Shown here piece by piece: positions 61,284 through 64,000 of a stretch of DNA of 64,000 nucleotides. Every line of letters starts with the position of its first letter. Position 1 is the stretch's first letter. The notes below the pieces were generated by a model. That model made no database searches. It saw only the letters and a program-made list of their open reading frames with translations, and was not told where the DNA came from. This DNA comes from Prostheceraeus crozeri. Taxonomy: Eukaryota > Platyhelminthes > Polycladida > Euryleptidae. The stretch is from assembly GCA_907163375.1 (NCBI GenBank), contig CAJQUW010002209.1:248001-312000 (forward strand). Reading direction: 5' to 3'. Position numbers and translations under genes: made by a program.

Positions 61284-61703
61284 CTGTGGAAATATCAATT
61301 GAATATTAACATTGAAAAAACATGAAAATGAAAACGTTGAGGTTAGGAATTTTTTAATTTGCCAATCTTCAACATTATGATTTATCTTTTCCAAGTAGAC
61401 GGCAAAACATTAGTTGTAAACTTTTTCGCGCCGCTGAAAAACACCATTCGTATGTACTTCATCCACTTCTACCGAAGAGACTGCAGCATACTCACCAAGT
61501 CCGTTTACCTGTGTGTAGAACGAAGAAGCGACTGAACTCCTTCATTCCCTTTGTGTCATCTCTTATTAATGGTAATATGATGTTTGAATGACACTATTTA
61601 AATTCACATTGTTTGTCGCATTTTTTCTTGACTGACTTGAGTCTACTGTCTGCATTTTTAAGTTTTGCTCTTGTATTGATGATTTCCATTCTTTCAAAAT
61701 ATA

Positions 61704-61730
61704 CACTTACTTACTTACTTACTTACTTTT
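61704..61730. repeat. (ACTT)n microsatellite
   Basis: Five to six tandem ACTT units followed by a T run. Confidence 0.9.
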
Positions 61731-62262
61731 TTTCAACATGGTGACCAACTTACATCTATAAATTACTAAGTGTTGGCACTTTCAAACACTAAAGCCAGCA
61801 TGAAAGTCAAATAAAGGTGGAAAAAACTTCGAAAGTTCATTAAAAATGACGCATATTCTACAACTGTAATAACATTATTTGCAGTTTCAAATTTTAATTA
61901 AATAATAATGCTGATTCTCAAAAGGAAAAGTCAAAAGAAAACAGATTTTTATCCAGTTACGTGAAAAAGTAATAGGGAATAGTCCAAGATCTACGTCCGT
62001 TATACTTTCAATATGACATTTCTATTTTAATCTCTACCAAATGTAAACGGTTCCTGCGATCTATGTAAAACTACTCTTACAGAGGACAACATTGTAAGAG
62101 TTCCAGCCAATATTTAGAGGATTTATGGAGAAAATTCGTCACTTACAAGCAGAAATTCAAGTTCATGACAAGGATGACTTTGATGCAGGAGAATAAGAAA
62201 ATGAAGAATAATTTCATCGCTATGTCTTACATGCGATTAGTCCAGAGTGACTAAAATTAATT

Positions 62263-62462
62263 CATTAAATGAATGAATGAATGGTTTAACGTCACTACTC
62301 CGCCATACTGGGGCTTGGACGGTGCTGACGTAGTCAGACTTGCTGGAGCGTTGATCATTTAGACCGGATGTCCTTCCTGACGACTTCCAACAGATACTTT
62401 CGGGGCCCGACCTCTGGACCGAAAGACCGCTAGACCAAGCACTCAATCGCTGTGCCACAACT
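62263..62462 (-). mobile_element. SINE-B, copy 2 (in the Ig gene intron)
   Basis: On the minus strand: GTTGTGGCACAGCGATTGAG (head), GGTCGGGCCCC (box B remnant), GGAAGTCGTCAGGAAGGACA, TCCGGTCTAAATGATC, GTCAGCACCGTCCAAGCCCC, AGTATGGCGGAGTAGTGACG, ending in an (ATTC)n tail. The tail shows the direction of retroposition. In sense orientation with the Ig gene. Confidence 0.82.
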
Positions 62463-62705
62463 TAAATATTTCTGCAAATTCAACAACTTACATATGGCAA
62501 TTCAGTAGCTGCACGCATATCAAGTCAGGAGGTATTTTCTAAGCGAAATTAATATCAAAAGAGGCAAGTACAAAATAAATCATTCCTACACTGGTTTTCA
62601 AACCAAAAGTGAAAAGTTTTGATTTAGTTTGTGATTGTCTTTCAAAGTATACATTTTGGTTGAACAAAGACCTATTTTGAATTGATGTATAGCCAATATT
62701 CCAAC

Positions 62706-62826
62706 CACAGAATTAGACAGATCGTCTCTTCTTCTGTTTGACTAGAAGGGAAGCATTGGAACATGTAACGTAAATGAAATGGCACAATCTGCTGACATAA
62801 CACCATAGCAATCGAACAATGATTCT
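62706..62826 (+). repeat. Unknown dispersed repeat R3, copy 3 (truncated)
   Basis: CCACAGAATTAGACAGATCG through GCAATCGAACAATGA matches the first 120 bp of R3 and then stops. All three copies start at the same CACAGAA word, suggesting a defined 5' boundary. Confidence 0.7.
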
Positions 62827-63019
62827 GTGATTCCAACCGATGAAGTCCATAAACCTAATTCATCATCCTTTGCATCTGAATGTTAATCCCACTCTGCAGC
62901 ACTGTTCATATCATATAAAAAAGGAATCGAACACTGCTAAATTTACAAAGGAATACAACATGCTGCTTTTGTCATTGATGATCACTTCTTGAATATTCAT
63001 TGTATTATTATTGTCATAG

Positions 63020-63257
63020 AACAATGAGCTGTCGATATCACTTAGAGATGACTTCTGCCTTCACTCGCATTCCTTTTGCATCGTCAGCGTGGCCTAGTGA
63101 AGAAGGTGCGTGCTCATCTCCACCACGGACTTCGTTTCGATTTCTGGGTCAGGCGAGTGCGGTCGGGGGAATCAAGGGTGTTGGTGTCTTTTATTAACTT
63201 AATCGGTGTCATCCTCTTTAGATATTCAATGAACTACGACAGGCCTTTGTTGTCACT
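63020..63257 (+). mobile_element. SINE-A, copy 4 (inside the Ig gene intron)
   Basis: Full-length match to the other copies, from AATGAGCTGTCGATATCACT to CAGGCCTTTGTTGTCACTG. Box A region GCGTGGCCTAGTGAAGAAGG and box B-like GTTTCGATTTC are present. It lies antisense to the Ig gene. Confidence 0.78.
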
Positions 63258-63623
63258 GGGTCAGTACGTCACTGAAAGATAACCCAGCTTCGTTGTAGGT
63301 GGTTATATCTGCCACATTTTCATGACCAGGGTTCTCATAAAAATACTTATGACCACTAAAAATGTTCACAACTCATGATCTGGAAAAGTGTGGCATACAA
63401 ATCATTCTACTCCCACCTTCTCTGTCTTGCTCTCTCATCATCTGTACTCCTAAATGTCCTAAGATCTGCGTGATTCTTCCCTTTGCATCCCCTCTCGCCA
63501 TCTGTTCTACTTTGTGCTGTCAGGTTTTATCCGCTTGACGTATTTCTAATGTTCTCACAAAAAGCTACAAGCAATGAAGTGAAATGGAGACAAGGTTTGT
63601 GAAAAAGAGAATACGATTTCTAC

Positions 63624-63867
63624 CATTCAGCAAGTCTGATCCTGTGATGTAGACTGAAGGAGAAGCTGTACAGCTGTTGCCGGCATGCTCTACTTGTCTC
63701 AAATACGAAGCATCGATGAAATTATTGTTCATCTCCGTCTGAAAACTCGACATGTCACCTACACGCTGAAATAGTTCTACACATCTCAAAGTGAGATCGC
63801 CAGACTTGCTGAAGAGAATCAAGGCTGCGGACTCGGTCGACGTTTTAATCAAGTCATAGAGCGGCCT
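63624..63867 (-). CDS. Host gene exon, probably extracellular/Ig-like, 5' of the Ig exon
   Basis: An 81-codon open exon read from 63867 down to 63624. It begins after a pyrimidine-rich acceptor ending in CTATAG, and an in-frame stop overlaps that acceptor, as expected at an exon edge. It ends at a donor of form G|GTAG, leaving phase 1. The protein reads RPLYDLIKTSTESA, then a GDLTLRC stretch, then NSCTASPSVYITG and SDLLN. The pattern LTLRC ... SCTAS ... VYITG is reminiscent of the two cysteines and last strand of an Ig-like fold. However, the cysteines are only about 36 residues apart and the usual tryptophan is missing, so the domain is not firmly recognised. The one leftover base joins in frame with the next exon at 61283 to give ...SDLLN-D-PPKI, a typical link between tandem Ig domains. 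Upstream exons would lie beyond the right edge of the window. The exact acceptor is the weakest part of the model. Confidence 0.6.
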
Positions 63868-64000
63868 CTATAGTCAGAGAGCTACTGAAGATTTCTTCCT
63901 AAATTCGCGCATGAGCTTCTTATTATTTTTAATTTGTAGATTGTCTGACGCGCATATATAAATTGGTTTGTCTGCGTGTTTCGGTCTAGAGATGACTTTC

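Larger units (their letters stand above)
61284..63623 (-). other. Inferred phase-1 intron of the Ig-domain gene
   Basis: Lies between the donor at 63623 and the acceptor at 61284. It contains an (ACTT)n tract, a minus-strand SINE-B copy, a truncated copy of the three-member unknown repeat, and a plus-strand SINE-A copy. I saw no other convincing exon, though a small one could be missed. Confidence 0.5.

Noticed and set aside
1-64000. CRISPR arrays, bacterial operons or phage content
   Set aside because: The only tandem array has no spacer structure, gene density is very low, and splice signals, SINEs and LINEs point to an animal genome.
1-64000. LTR retroelements, Polintons or other capsid- or envelope-bearing elements
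   Set aside because: No protease, integrase, gag-like or capsid motif and no LTR pair was recognised. All reverse-transcriptase fragments carry non-LTR (LINE) motif patterns.

Overview
This is an AT-rich stretch of animal nuclear DNA, mostly non-coding and full of old transposable-element fragments. The evidence for an animal is a spliced immunoglobulin-domain exon pair, tRNA-derived SINEs, several LINE reverse-transcriptase remnants, hAT and TA-flanked MITEs, and no operon-like packing. Frequent TACATGTA and TAGGCCTA words and the repeat mix suggest a marine invertebrate, perhaps an echinoderm or related deuterostome. That placement is inference only.

The only host coding sequence I can support is at the right end on the minus strand. 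An exon at 63624-63867 is joined by a phase-1 intron of about 2.3 kb to an exon at 61153-61283. The downstream exon encodes the first half of an Ig domain. The rest of this gene lies outside the window or was not recognised. Its intron carries two SINEs and a truncated unknown repeat.

The rest, left to right: a LINE RT fragment inside a TIR-bounded segment (1.05-1.73 kb); a 1.6 kb TIR element with hairpins (2.75-4.39 kb) and a dispersed repeat that carries a conserved hairpin (copies near 3.6, 4.9 and 20.4 kb); SINE-A and a 25-bp-TIR MITE cluster (9.4-11 kb); a nested pair in which a long-armed palindromic element sits inside the terminus of a CACTGTAAA-ended MITE (13.9-15.6 kb); a hAT MITE with near-perfect 8-bp TSD (16.6-17.2 kb); LINE remnants abutting or near an 840-bp MITE (26.5-28.9 kb); a second CACTGTAAA MITE (29.4-30.2 kb); a 24-bp minisatellite with an alternating higher-order pattern (33.0-33.7 kb); a second palindromic element (35.8-36.6 kb); a CpG-rich patch (39.2-39.6 kb); a LINE remnant abutting a second 840-bp MITE, then a hAT transposase tail (41.3-44.0 kb); twin hairpins (45.0-45.2 kb); further SINEs and MITEs; a hAT MITE with perfect 8-bp TSD and TTAACCGG arrays (55.7-56.9 kb); a tRNA-like sequence (57.2 kb); and a CR1-like LINE tail (58.0-58.4 kb).

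No complete gene, rRNA, CRISPR array or intact autonomous transposon was found, and no LTR or capsid-bearing element was recognised. All identifications rest on reading the sequence by eye. Family assignments below superfamily level are tentative.
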